In this document: piece after piece, positions 1 to 6,466 of the stretch
How the letters are laid out: each line of letters opens with the position of its first letter
Numbering within the stretch: position 1 is the stretch's first letter
NCBI GenBank assembly: GCA_023423475.1
Contig: JAFAFN010000279.1
Location: forward strand, 1 to 15,599
Direction: 5' to 3'
Length of the DNA stretch: 15,599 bases
Origin: Actinomycetes bacterium
Lineage (GTDB): Bacteria > Actinomycetota > Acidimicrobiia > Acidimicrobiales > Microtrichaceae
The notes under the pieces: model-generated
Told to the model about the DNA's origin: nothing
Seen by the model: the letters and a program-made list of their open reading frames with translations, nothing else
The model's database searches: none
Translations under genes and position numbers: made by a program

Positions 1-2
1 TC

Positions 3-1022
3 GCGTTCATCGGCACGGTGACCAACCACAGCGACCAGCCCTGGAGCTGGGACTGCCTCCAGGGCGAGCTGTCGCGTTGGGACGGCGACGAGTGGGCACC
101 CGTGGCGCCGTCGGCCATCTGGGGGCAGGGGCTGTTGGCGCTGCAGGACACCGTGGGGACGATGGACTGCGGGCCGGCGACCGACTTCCTCGATCCAGGC
201 GCGACCGTGGATCGGTCGATGCAGCCCGTGTGGCTCGACAACAACACCGGCGCAGGGACCCGGCCACTGAGCACCCCGGGGGAATTCCGACTGGTCACCG
301 AAGGTCGTGACGGCATCGTCGCCGTCGGCCGCTTCACGCTCGAGGAGCGCGATGCTCGGTCGTCGGCTGCCGTCTCGACCTACGACCTGTCCGGCGGCCT
401 CGCACTGCGTGAGGACCGACTGCCTGCCGGCGACCAGATCGAGCGGCAGCAGCCGGTCCACATCGAACGGGCGATCGGGGTCGAGGGTGGCACCCGGCTC
501 GGCCTGCTGCTCCGGGCCAGCTGCAACCACCCGCCGTCGCGCCTGACCGTCGATCGGGTGGACGGAACCATGCGTCTCTCGGTCGACGCGACGGCCTACA
601 TGACGATCGACTGCGTCGGTGAGCCGGACACGTGGTCGGTGATCGTCGACGTCGATGCTCCGCTCCTCCGCCGCCTCGAGCTCGTGGAGTCCGACGGCGA
701 CGTCGAGATCGTCGAGCTCGACCCTGCCGGCACCGAGGAGCGCACCGAGGTGCTCGCCTCGAGCGACGGCCGCGACGAGGTTCCGGCCAGGCTCACCCCG
801 CTCGCCGCGCAGTTCTGGCAGCCCTGGGGCACCGGCGCACCCGGGTACGTGGACTCGTTCCGCACTGGTGATCTGTGCACGACGGCCGCGACCGTCATCC
901 GATTCGCCGTCGGGGAGTCGCTGGTCGACGGGGTCAGTGCGAGCGCGACGCTGCCCACTCCTTCGACCGACGGGATGACCGGCTCCTGCCCGCTCCCACC
1001 GCCGTTGCTCCCCGTCGACTGA
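3..1022 (+). CDS. Hypothetical protein, 5' end outside window
   Basis: The frame is open from base 3 to a TGA at 1020-1022 (340 codons). A GTG at 18 could serve as start, but it has no ribosome binding site, and the residues before it (AFIGT) read as a continuing beta strand, so I treat the gene as truncated by the window edge. The protein is acidic, rich in Val, Thr, Asp and Pro, and has scattered cysteines (around WDC, MDC, SCNH, IDC, DLC and GSC). This is a composition typical of extracytoplasmic beta-sandwich proteins with disulfides. The early segment, with its Trp and Cys and the motif RWDGDEW, resembles an Ig-like strand pattern. No catalytic motif is recognised. It may be secreted or surface-attached, but the signal peptide would lie outside the window. 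It converges on panD. That it is a real gene is fairly certain; its function is unknown. Confidence 0.7.
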   Translation, partial: AFIGTVTNHSDQPWSWDCLQGELSRWDGDEWAPVAPSAIWGQGLLALQDTVGTMDCGPATDFLDPGATVDRSMQPVWLDNNTGAGTRPLSTPGEFRLVTEGRDGIVAVGRFTLEERDARSSAAVSTYDLSGGLALREDRLPAGDQIERQQPVHIERAIGVEGGTRLGLLLRASCNHPPSRLTVDRVDGTMRLSVDATAYMTIDCVGEPDTWSVIVDVDAPLLRRLELVESDGDVEIVELDPAGTEERTEVLASSDGRDEVPARLTPLAAQFWQPWGTGAPGYVDSFRTGDLCTTAATVIRFAVGESLVDGVSASATLPTPSTDGMTGSCPLPPPLLPVD

Positions 1023-1093
1023 GATCGACGAGACACGTCCCTACTGGGGCCACTTCTTCCGGTCCTGGGCGGCACCAGTGCCCCCAGAACGGA

Positions 1094-1184
1094 TCAGGCC
1101 GTGAGGCCGTTGTTGCCTCAGGCCGTCAGGCCGTCGATGACTCAGGCCGTCAGGCCGTTGTTGCCTCAGGCCGTCAGGCCGGGC
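1094..1184. repeat. 24-bp tandem repeat, about 3.8 copies
   Basis: Units start at 1094, 1118, 1142 and 1166; the last is partial. Each unit begins with two 9-bp-spaced copies of CAGGCCGT (GAGGCCGT for the second copy in unit 1) and ends in a variable 8-9 bp. Units 1 and 3 share the ending TTGTTGCC, while unit 2 ends CGATGAC. The array fills the gap between two convergent genes. On the minus strand its last unit supplies the final PanD codons (L-T-A) and the TGA stop. GGCC-TGAC-GGCC can fold into a small 4-bp hairpin in each unit, so a terminator-like role is possible. Confidence 0.85.
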
Positions 1185-1555
1185 ACCGAGACGATCTCCG
1201 GGCGGATCTCCTTCACCCGGTTGTGCTCGTCGACGAAGATCGCCGTCGGCTCGTGCACCTTCGCCTCGGCGTCCTCGAGCTCGACGAACGTCGCCAGGAT
1301 CACCAGGTCACCCGGGTGGATCAGGTGCGCCGCGGCGCCGTTGATCCCGATCACGCCGGAGCCACGCGGGCCCGAGATCGCGTATGTCGCCAGGCGGTTG
1401 CCGTTGGTGACGTCCCAGATGTGGACCTCTTCCCACTCGAGGATGCCCGAGGCGTCGAGCAGGTCCTGGTCGATGGTGACCGAACCCTCGTACTCGACGT
1501 TCGCGACGGTGACCGTCGCACGGTGGATCTTCGAGCCGAACATCCGACGTCGCAT
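1166..1555 (-). CDS. panD: Aspartate 1-decarboxylase precursor (PanD)
   Basis: PanD decarboxylates L-aspartate to beta-alanine for pantothenate and coenzyme A synthesis. It is a cytoplasmic pyruvoyl enzyme that cleaves itself. The 129-residue product matches the family length. With the chosen ATG, the self-cleavage site YEGS falls exactly at Gly24-Ser25. Lys9, His11, Arg54 and Tyr58 also fall at the positions known in E. coli PanD, and NGAAAH and the WDVTNG segment are conserved. AGGAGA ends six bases before this ATG. Upstream in-frame codons extend to 1606 but lack family similarity and such a site. The C-terminal LTA and stop come from the 24-bp repeat unit. The SDR gene upstream on the same strand is separated by a probable terminator, so panD probably has its own promoter. 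Identification is very secure. Confidence 0.97.
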   Translation of the reverse strand: MRRRMFGSKIHRATVTVANVEYEGSVTIDQDLLDASGILEWEEVHIWDVTNGNRLATYAISGPRGSGVIGINGAAAHLIHPGDLVILATFVELEDAEAKVHEPTAIFVDEHNRVKEIRPEIVSVPGLTA

Positions 1556-1612
1556 GGGGTGTCTCCTGGGAATGTCGGTCGCGCCCCGGGCGGGTGCACG
1601 CTTCACACCGAA

Positions 1613-1618
1613 ACGCTA
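1613..1618 (-). promoter_or_regulatory. Possible panD -10 element (TAGCGT)
   Basis: Read on the minus strand, TAGCGT fits the actinobacterial TAnnnT -10 pattern. It lies about 58 bases before the panD start and just after the predicted terminator of the upstream SDR gene. I see no clear -35 element. Confidence 0.3.
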
Positions 1619-1619
1619 C

Positions 1620-1662
1620 AAAACGCGGCCGCCCGACGCCAGCCCCTCGTGTCGGGGGCGGC
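1620..1662 (-). terminator. Probable Rho-independent terminator after the SDR gene
   Basis: On the minus strand the arm at 1651-1662 pairs with GTCGGGCGGC (1628-1637) through a two-base bulge, around a 13-base loop. The stem is followed after four bases by TTTT (1620-1623). It starts 12 bases after the stop of the SDR gene at 1674 and before panD, so it would separate the two transcripts. Confidence 0.5.
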
Positions 1663-1673
1663 TGGGTCGACGC

Positions 1674-2582
1674 TCAGCCGGCACCGTAGACCGCGGTCGG
1701 CTGGGTCGCCTCACGGAGCAGGTCTGCGACGACGGGGCCGATCTCGGCCGGCTCCCAGCGGGCGCCCTTGTCGAAGCGCGGACCGTGGTTGTAGCCCTCG
1801 GCGATGCCGATGATGCCGCCCTCGACCTCGAACATGCGGCCGGTGACGTCGCCGGACTCGACCGAGCCCAGCCACACGACCAGCGGCGAGACGTTGGCGG
1901 GGTCCATCGCGTCGAATGCGTCCTCGCCGACCTCGGCCATCATGTCGGCGAAGGCCTCCTCGGTCATGCGGGTGCGCGCGGCCGGTGCCAGCGCGTTGGC
2001 GGTGACGCCGATGCGGCCGAGCTCGGCGGCCTGCACGAGGGTGAGGCTGGCGATGGCGCCCTTGGCAGCGGAATAGGCGGCCTGGGCGATCGAGCCCATG
2101 ATGCCGGCGCCGGACGAGGTGTTGATGATGCGGCCCTGGACGGTCTCGCCCGCCTTGGACCGACCACGCCAGTACGACGCCGCGTGACGCGCCGGTGCGG
2201 CGTGCCCGAGCACGTGGACCCGCAGCACCGCCTCCCACTCGTCCTGCTCGGAGTTCACGAACATGCGGTCCCGCACGATGCCGGCGTTGTTCACGACGAC
2301 GTCGAGGCCACCGAAGGTGTCGATCGCGGACTGCACCATCTCACCGGCGGCGTCCCAGTCGGCGACGTCGTGGCTCGAGGTGATCGCCTCACCGCCCGCG
2401 GCGACGATCTCGTCGACGACCTGCTGGGCCGGCGTGTCCGACGGATCCGAGCCGTCCTGGGCGACACCGAGGTCGTTCACGACGACCTTCGCCCCTTCCG
2501 CGGCGAACGCGAGCGCGTGCGCGCGCCCGAGCCCCCGACCCGATCCGGTCACGATCACCACACGTCCGTCGCAGATTCCCAT
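1674..2582 (-). CDS. SDR family dehydrogenase, (3R)-hydroxyacyl-CoA / 17-beta-HSD type
   Basis: This is an NAD(P)-dependent short-chain dehydrogenase/reductase of 302 residues. The cofactor motif TGSGRGLG is at 12-19, NNAG at 98-101, the catalytic Ser at 156-157 in INTSSG, and Tyr170 and Lys174 in YSAAK. The insert around residues 38-52 (NDLGVAQDG) and HVLGHAAPARH with His in place of the usual Asn resemble the MFE-2 / Mycobacterium Hsd4A (Rv3502c) group. That group oxidises 3-hydroxyacyl-CoA or 17-hydroxysteroid substrates. The C-terminal 50 residues extend beyond a minimal SDR, as in that group. I chose ATG 2580-2582; a TTG two codons earlier is also possible. Neither has a clear Shine-Dalgarno site, so the mRNA may be leaderless. 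An inverted repeat sits nine bases upstream and is shared with the LLM gene promoter. The exact substrate is inferred, not shown. Confidence 0.9.
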   Translation of the reverse strand: MGICDGRVVIVTGSGRGLGRAHALAFAAEGAKVVVNDLGVAQDGSDPSDTPAQQVVDEIVAAGGEAITSSHDVADWDAAGEMVQSAIDTFGGLDVVVNNAGIVRDRMFVNSEQDEWEAVLRVHVLGHAAPARHAASYWRGRSKAGETVQGRIINTSSGAGIMGSIAQAAYSAAKGAIASLTLVQAAELGRIGVTANALAPAARTRMTEEAFADMMAEVGEDAFDAMDPANVSPLVVWLGSVESGDVTGRMFEVEGGIIGIAEGYNHGPRFDKGARWEPAEIGPVVADLLREATQPTAVYGAG

Positions 2583-2590
2583 GGACAAGA

Positions 2591-2610
2591 ATCTGACATC
2601 CCGTCAGGTC
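2591..2610. promoter_or_regulatory. Candidate operator ATCTGAC-N5-GTCAG (site 1)
   Basis: CTGAC-ATCCC-GTCAG (2593-2607) is a perfect 5-bp-arm inverted repeat starting 11 bases before the SDR start codon. It shares 15 of 20 positions with the 3000-3019 site, including the complete ATCTGAC and GTCAG arms. The size and symmetry suit a TetR-type dimer. The regulator is not in the window. Confidence 0.5.
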
Positions 2611-2640
2611 GATGCACAAACCAACGGTGCGCGGCTCGAT

Positions 2641-2655
2641 ACGTGATGTTCACGT
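2641..2655. promoter_or_regulatory. Inverted repeat ACGTGA-TGT-TCACGT between divergent genes
   Basis: Perfect 6-bp arms around a 3-bp centre lie in the 186-bp gap between the minus-strand SDR gene and the plus-strand small membrane protein gene. An operator role is possible. The gap also holds TCGACA-GTTG-TGTCGA (2656-2671) and a 7-bp-stem repeat at 2702-2719. Confidence 0.35.
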
Positions 2656-2701
2656 TCGACAGTTGTGTCGACAAGGCCGTGGGCGACTACACATGTTGTT
2701 T

Positions 2702-2719
2702 CCCGACGACGACGTCGGG
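2702..2719 (+). other. Short hairpin in the leader of the small membrane protein gene
   Basis: CCCGACG and CGTCGGG pair around the four-base loop ACGA. The hairpin lies about 50 bases before the ATG at 2769. There is no T-tract, so I do not call it a terminator; it could be a leader structure or an operator. Confidence 0.3.
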
Positions 2720-2768
2720 GAACCGCAGGGCCTGTCACACCTCTCTCCCCCCCGTCGAGGCGCACGTC

Positions 2769-3005
2769 ATGGTCACCGTCATCATCATCACCGCCAGCAT
2801 CCTCGTCACCCTCGGCTGCCTCTTCCTCGGCGCCTACCTCGGCTACCGGGTGGGCTTCCGCGACGGCCGACGCTCGGCACGTCACACCACCGAGGCGCAC
2901 TGGGTCGACCTGCTCGAGGTGACCTTGAACGCCAACCGCTCGCGCAACGCGCATCCGAGCAACACACGCCGCGCGGTCCCGGAGCATCCGACCGAGCTGA
3001 TCTGA
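2769..3005 (+). CDS. Small single-pass membrane protein (78 aa)
   Basis: The 78-residue product has one strongly hydrophobic segment (about residues 3-24, ITASILVTLGCLFLGAYLGY) with small-residue spacing (G-x4-G-x3-G). A basic stretch follows (RDGRRSARH), and then a polar tail of about 40 residues. By the positive-inside rule the tail should be cytoplasmic. The ATG is preceded by GAGG eight bases upstream. I recognise no family. It is divergent from the SDR gene and lies just before the LLM gene on the same strand. Its TGA stop lies inside the left arm of the 2995-3023 inverted repeat. A much longer open frame extends upstream through panD and the SDR gene, but it is a shadow of their minus-strand coding. 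Coding status is likely but rests on the hydrophobic segment and the ribosome binding site. Confidence 0.6.
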   Translation: MVTVIIITASILVTLGCLFLGAYLGYRVGFRDGRRSARHTTEAHWVDLLEVTLNANRSRNAHPSNTRRAVPEHPTELI

Positions 3006-3028
3006 CGGGTCGTCAGATCAGCTGATCT
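2995..3028. promoter_or_regulatory. Compound palindrome / operator upstream of LLM gene (site 2)
   Basis: A perfect inverted repeat with 12-bp arms (AGCTGATCTGAC) and a 5-bp centre spans 2995-3023. Its right arm overlaps a second perfect 14-bp palindrome, AGATCAGCTGATCT, at 3015-3028. The ATCTGAC-N5-GTCAG core matches site 1 at 2591-2610. It sits where the -35 region would be if TACCCT (3028-3033) is the LLM -10 element. With no T-tract after it, an operator is more likely than a terminator for the small upstream gene, but both are possible. Confidence 0.6.
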
Positions 3029-3033
3029 ACCCT
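3028..3033 (+). promoter_or_regulatory. Possible -10 element (TACCCT) of LLM gene
   Basis: TACCCT fits the TAnnnT -10 pattern and would place the transcription start near 3040, about 60 bases before the GTG start. It overlaps the last base of the 14-bp palindrome. No clear -35 hexamer is seen. Confidence 0.3.
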
Positions 3034-3101
3034 GGGTGGACACTCGTCCAGCGTTCCGCCGACCGGCGGGGGCGGACACCGGCCAGCCACCAGGGGGACC
3101 C

Positions 3102-3953
3102 GTGCGATTCGGCGTCACGATCTTCGCAACCGACCAGTCCATGCAGGTGCCGCAGCTCGCGGTCGCTGCCGAGGAGCTCGGCTTCGATTCGGTCTGGATC
3201 CCGGAGCACACCCACATCCCGACCAGTCGGATGACCCCGCCCCCGACGGGTGACGACGTGCTCGCCGAGGAGTACAAGCGCTCGGTCGACCCGCTGATCG
3301 CACTCGCCGCGGCGGCATCGCTGACCTCGACGATCCGACTCGGCACCGGCGTGATGCTGCCGGCGCAGCGCGAACCGCTCGTCACGGCGAAGGCGATCGC
3401 GACGCTCCAGAACCTGTCCGGCGGCCGCTTCGACTTCGGCGTCGGCTTCGGGTGGAACGAGGACGAGATGGCCGACCACGGCGTCGACTACCGCACGCGC
3501 CGTGCCCACGCCCGCGAGCACATGCTGGCGATGCAGGCGCTCTGGAACGACGAGGTCGCCTCGTTCGACGGCGAGTACGTCAGCTTCCCCGACACGTGGT
3601 CCTGGCCCAAGCCGGACCACCACGTGCAGGTCCTCGTCGGCGGCGGGGCCGGCCCGAAGATGTTCGCCCACATCGCCGAGTACGCGGACGGTTGGATCCC
3701 GATCGGCGGCGCCGGACTCGCGGAGTCGATCCCCCGGTTCAAGGACGCCGTCGCCGCTGCGGGGCGCGATCCGGAGTCGATGCGCATCGTGCCCTTCGGG
3801 TCACATCCGACCGCCGCGAAGCTCGAGCACTTCGCCGAGATCGGCGTGACCGAATGCGTCTTCCGACTTCCGTCAGCTCCCGCGGACGACGTCCTGCCGG
3901 TGCTCGAGGAGCAGGCCCGCCTGATCGCCGAGTGGGTCACCCCCGAGGCCTGA
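3102..3953 (+). CDS. LLM-class F420-dependent oxidoreductase
   Basis: The 283-residue product is a bacterial luciferase-like TIM-barrel oxidoreductase, probably using F420 (F420H2) and cytoplasmic. Family motifs appear in order: RFGVTIFATDQS near the N-terminus, GFDSVWIPEH, then IRLGTGVMLPAQREP. These are followed by LQNLSGGRFDFGVGFGWN and finally VLVGGGAGPKM with YADGW. The overall pattern is like the Rv2161c-type subgroup. The GTG at 3102 has AGGGGG four bases upstream and puts the first beta strand at residue 2. An in-frame GTG at 3036 would add 22 low-complexity residues without family similarity. The substrate cannot be deduced; nearby lipid and steroid enzymes suggest a ketone or alcohol intermediate. 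The upstream inverted repeat, shared with the SDR gene, suggests co-regulation. Confidence 0.92.
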   Translation: MRFGVTIFATDQSMQVPQLAVAAEELGFDSVWIPEHTHIPTSRMTPPPTGDDVLAEEYKRSVDPLIALAAAASLTSTIRLGTGVMLPAQREPLVTAKAIATLQNLSGGRFDFGVGFGWNEDEMADHGVDYRTRRAHAREHMLAMQALWNDEVASFDGEYVSFPDTWSWPKPDHHVQVLVGGGAGPKMFAHIAEYADGWIPIGGAGLAESIPRFKDAVAAAGRDPESMRIVPFGSHPTAAKLEHFAEIGVTECVFRLPSAPADDVLPVLEEQARLIAEWVTPEA

Positions 3954-3962
3954 GCCGCTCCG

Positions 3963-3968
3963 TATCCT
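3963..3968 (+). promoter_or_regulatory. Possible -10 element (TATCCT) of lapA-like gene
   Basis: TATCCT lies 10 bases after the LLM stop and about 49 bases before the next ATG. No good -35 hexamer is seen, so read-through from the LLM gene is equally plausible. Confidence 0.3.
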
Positions 3969-4017
3969 GAGCCTCGACGCCTGCCCACCGCGGGCGCACG
4001 CACTCTGGGAGCACCCG

Positions 4018-4308
4018 ATGGCCGACCTACCGAACAAGCGACAACTCGAGTCGACCGGCGACAACTACGGCTTCCGGTTCAGTCCGAAGCTGCTGGGCGG
4101 CGGGCTGCTCGCCATCGTCCTCGTCGCGTTCATCCTGTCGAACCGACAGAAGGTGACCGTCAACTTCCTGTTCTTCTCGATGGACGACGTGCCGCTCTGG
4201 ATCACCCTGACGGTGACCGCGCTGCTCGGAGCAGCGGTCGGCACGATCGCGGTGTTCACCCGTCGCCGGGCGCGCCGCAAGGCACGCAGGGCCGAACGCA
4301 ACAGCTGA
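4018..4308 (+). CDS. LapA-like (DUF1049) two-helix membrane protein
   Basis: The 96-residue protein has a polar N-terminus and a first hydrophobic helix at about 24-40, followed by SNRQKVTVNFLFF. A second helix is at about 60-80 (PLWITLTVTALLGAAVG), and a very basic tail ends the chain (RRRARRKARRAER). The short N-x-Q-x-V-x-V-x-F-L stretch between the two helices is the hallmark of the LapA/YciS family. In E. coli, members of that family help regulate envelope lipopolysaccharide assembly; the role in actinobacteria is not established. GGAG lies eight bases before the ATG. It follows the LLM gene by 64 bases and converges on the next SDR gene. The family assignment is good; the biological role is unknown. 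Confidence 0.8.
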   Translation: MADLPNKRQLESTGDNYGFRFSPKLLGGGLLAIVLVAFILSNRQKVTVNFLFFSMDDVPLWITLTVTALLGAAVGTIAVFTRRRARRKARRAERNS

Positions 4309-4319
4309 CCGCCGCACCC

Positions 4320-4338
4320 GTCCGGCAGGCAGCCGGGC
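4320..4338 (+). terminator. Weak hairpin between convergent genes
   Basis: CCGGC (4322-4326) pairs with GCCGG (4332-4336) around AGGCA, extended by a U-G and a G-C pair. It starts 11 bases after the lapA-like stop and could end that transcript. No T-tract follows. Confidence 0.25.
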
Positions 4339-4364
4339 CGGGCGCGACGCGCTGGGCGGGGGCC

Positions 4365-5177
4365 CTACGCGCTGGGCGGCATCCAGTGTCCGGCGTTGAC
4401 CGGCAGCGCGGTCCCGGTGACGCACTTCGCGAGCGGTGAGGCGAAGAACACCGCCGCGCCCGCGATCTCCGAGGAGTGCGGGAGGTAGCCCAGCGCCGTC
4501 TCGGCCGCGCGCTCCTCGTAGACGTCCTCCCAGGTGGCCCCGTTGCCGCGCTCCTGCGCCTGCCACTCGAAGTAGATCTTCACGCTGTCACCCCAGATGT
4601 AGCCGGGGTGCACGGCGTTGACCCGGATGCCGTACTCACCGAGCTCGAGGGCGAGGGTCTTGGTGACCGCGCCGAGCGCCGCCTTGGACCCGGCGTAGGA
4701 CCCGGCCTTCTCCTCGAGCCACTGCACCGACATCGTGTTGATCATGACGATGCGTGCGTCGCCGGTGCGGGCCGCCGCGGCCTTGAGCTGCGGCAGCATC
4801 GCCTGGGTCAGCTGCAGCGTGCCGAAGTAGTTGATGTCGACCGGGCGACGCCAACGGTCGAGATCCGCGTCCTCGAAGCGCACGTGCTCACCGCCGTGGA
4901 ACGCGGAGTTGACCAGGATGTCGACGCCGTCGTCACCGACGGCGGCCGCGGTCTCGGCAGCGATGCGAGCGCAGTCCTCGGCCTTGGCAATGTTGCCGTA
5001 CACCTGGTGCGCGGTGCGACCGAGCGCCTCGATCTCCTCGGCCACCGATGGCACGACCTTGTCCGATCGAGCCACCAGCACCACGTCCGCACCTTCGCGG
5101 GCGAGGCCGAGCGAGATGTCACGCCCCATCCCCGGACCGATCCCGGTCACCACTGCGGTCTTGCCTTCGAGCAACAT
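4365..5177 (-). CDS. SDR family oxidoreductase
   Basis: This is a 270-residue short-chain dehydrogenase. The cofactor loop TGIGPGMG is at 11-18. The usual NNAG is replaced by NSAF (90-93). Asn115 in DINYFG, Ser150 in INTMS, and Tyr161 and Lys165 in YAGSK form the classical catalytic set, so it should be active. VLVARS after beta strand 2 hints at NADP, but this is weak. AGGGGG precedes the ATG by five bases. The gene follows the acyl-CoA dehydrogenase gene by 38 bases on the same strand and is probably co-transcribed with it. This order, acyl-CoA dehydrogenase then SDR, resembles the ipdE1-ipdF (Rv3560c-Rv3559c) pair of mycobacterial steroid-ring catabolism, but orthology is only a suggestion. 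The substrate is unknown. Confidence 0.92.
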   Translation of the reverse strand: MLLEGKTAVVTGIGPGMGRDISLGLAREGADVVLVARSDKVVPSVAEEIEALGRTAHQVYGNIAKAEDCARIAAETAAAVGDDGVDILVNSAFHGGEHVRFEDADLDRWRRPVDINYFGTLQLTQAMLPQLKAAAARTGDARIVMINTMSVQWLEEKAGSYAGSKAALGAVTKTLALELGEYGIRVNAVHPGYIWGDSVKIYFEWQAQERGNGATWEDVYEERAAETALGYLPHSSEIAGAAVFFASPLAKCVTGTALPVNAGHWMPPSA

Positions 5178-5215
5178 CTGGTCCCCCTGTTCTCGGCCCT
5201 CGTCGCGTCAGCGAC

Positions 5216-6451
5216 TCAGGACCGCTTGGTCTGCGTCCACGGCAGTTCACGATCCACCGACGGTTCCCTGGGCAGGCGCAGCGCCTGCTCCCCCAGGTTG
5301 TTCCGATGGACCTCTTCGGTGCCGCCCCCGATCCGCGAGGCGAACTGGTTGAGGCACTGGTACTGCCAGAAGCCGTCGCCCTCGGCATCGTGCCAGAGCA
5401 TGCCCTCGGCGCCCTCGGCGTCCACGGCGAGCTCGACACGACGCTTGAGCGAACGGGTGAAGAAGTTCTTCAGCAGCGACCCGTGCAGGGCCAGCTCGTA
5501 GCGCCCCGTCATGACGGCGGTCTGCGTCCGCCAGCCCATCCACCGCAGGATGTGCTCGTCGGTCCAGACCTGTACGAGCCGCTGACGGATGATCGGGTCC
5601 TGGTCGAGTCCGACACGGCGGACCGTCGAGAGGACCGCGGCGTACCCGGTCGCCTGCCCGGCTCCGGAGATCATGGAGCTCTCGGACTTGAGCGTCGTGC
5701 GCGTGACCTTCCAGCCGTTCCCGATCTCGCCGACGACGTTGGCCGCGGGAATCCGCACGTCGGACAGGAAGACCTCGTTGAAGTGGGCGACGCCCTGCGC
5801 CTGCACCAGCGGACGCACCTCGATGCCGGGTGAGGCCATGTCGACGATGAAGAACGTCAGCCCCTCGTGCTTGGGCACGTCCGGATCGGTCCGGGCGACG
5901 AGGATGCCGAACTGCGCGTGCTGCGCGCTCGAGGTCCAGACCTTCTGACCGTTGACGACCCACTCGTCGGCGTCCTCGTCGAACACGGCACGTGTCGCCA
6001 TCGCCGCCAGGTCGGATCCTGCACCGGGCTCGGAGAAGAGCTGGCACCACGACTCGTCACCGGCGAGCAGCGGCTCGACGTAGCGCTCCTGCTGCTCCGG
6101 CGAACCGTGCTGCATGAGCGTCGGCCCGACGAGCGCCTGGGCCGCGGTGATGAACCCGGAGGTCGCGTCGAAGTTGGCGAGCTCCTGGTTGAAGACGATC
6201 TGGTGCGCCGGGCTGAGACCTCGGCCCCCGAAGGCGACCGGCCACGTCAGGCCCGCCCAGCCCTCGTCGAAGAGCAGGCGCTGCCAGGCGTGGCAGCGTG
6301 CCCGGTAGTCCGCGGCGACCTCGGGATCGGTGGCCGCACCGTTGCGTGACCAGTCCCGCTCGTCGCCGTGCTTCGGTTCCGCGTGTGCGTCCAGGAACTC
6401 GCGCACCTCGGCGCGGAACGTGGCCAGCTCGGGTGAGTCCTCGAAATCCAC
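5216..6451 (-). CDS. Acyl-CoA dehydrogenase (FadE-type)
   Basis: This is a 411-residue FAD-dependent acyl-CoA dehydrogenase that introduces the alpha-beta double bond in a beta-oxidation cycle. The FAD/substrate signature FSEPGAGSDLAA is at about 139-150, NGQKVWTS at 167-174, FNEVFLSDVRIP at 224-235, and the C-terminal signature RIGGGTEEVHRNN at 373-385. The common catalytic Glu of YEGT is Gly here, so Glu257 in TLKSES is the likely base, as in dehydrogenases that use the alternative Glu position. The start is GTG at 6449-6451, with no Shine-Dalgarno site. TACGCT seven bases upstream would fit a leaderless transcript starting at the GTG. A KstR-box-like inverted repeat lies 15 bases before the start. 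Many actinobacterial FadE enzymes act on steroid side chains or rings as hetero-oligomers; no second subunit is present in this window. Confidence 0.93.
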   Translation of the reverse strand: MDFEDSPELATFRAEVREFLDAHAEPKHGDERDWSRNGAATDPEVAADYRARCHAWQRLLFDEGWAGLTWPVAFGGRGLSPAHQIVFNQELANFDATSGFITAAQALVGPTLMQHGSPEQQERYVEPLLAGDESWCQLFSEPGAGSDLAAMATRAVFDEDADEWVVNGQKVWTSSAQHAQFGILVARTDPDVPKHEGLTFFIVDMASPGIEVRPLVQAQGVAHFNEVFLSDVRIPAANVVGEIGNGWKVTRTTLKSESSMISGAGQATGYAAVLSTVRRVGLDQDPIIRQRLVQVWTDEHILRWMGWRTQTAVMTGRYELALHGSLLKNFFTRSLKRRVELAVDAEGAEGMLWHDAEGDGFWQYQCLNQFASRIGGGTEEVHRNNLGEQALRLPREPSVDRELPWTQTKRS

Positions 6452-6458
6452 GGGCCGC

Positions 6459-6464
6459 AGCGTA
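6459..6464 (-). promoter_or_regulatory. Possible -10 (TACGCT) for leaderless acyl-CoA dehydrogenase mRNA
   Basis: On the minus strand TACGCT is followed by seven bases and then the GTG start. This is the spacing expected when transcription begins at the start codon. The matching -35 region would lie inside the 6467-6498 inverted repeat. Confidence 0.35.
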
Positions 6465-6466
6465 GG

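Noticed and set aside
1094..1184. CRISPR array
   Set aside because: The 24-bp units follow each other without unique spacers, and there are no cas genes.
1101..3005. 634-residue open frame on the plus strand
   Set aside because: It runs antisense through panD and the SDR gene, has no domain of its own, and is Arg/Asp/Val/His-rich as expected of a GC-driven shadow. Only its last 78 codons (from 2769) look real.
4476..5501. 341-residue open frame on the plus strand
   Set aside because: It is antisense to the SDR and acyl-CoA dehydrogenase genes and has no recognisable motif.
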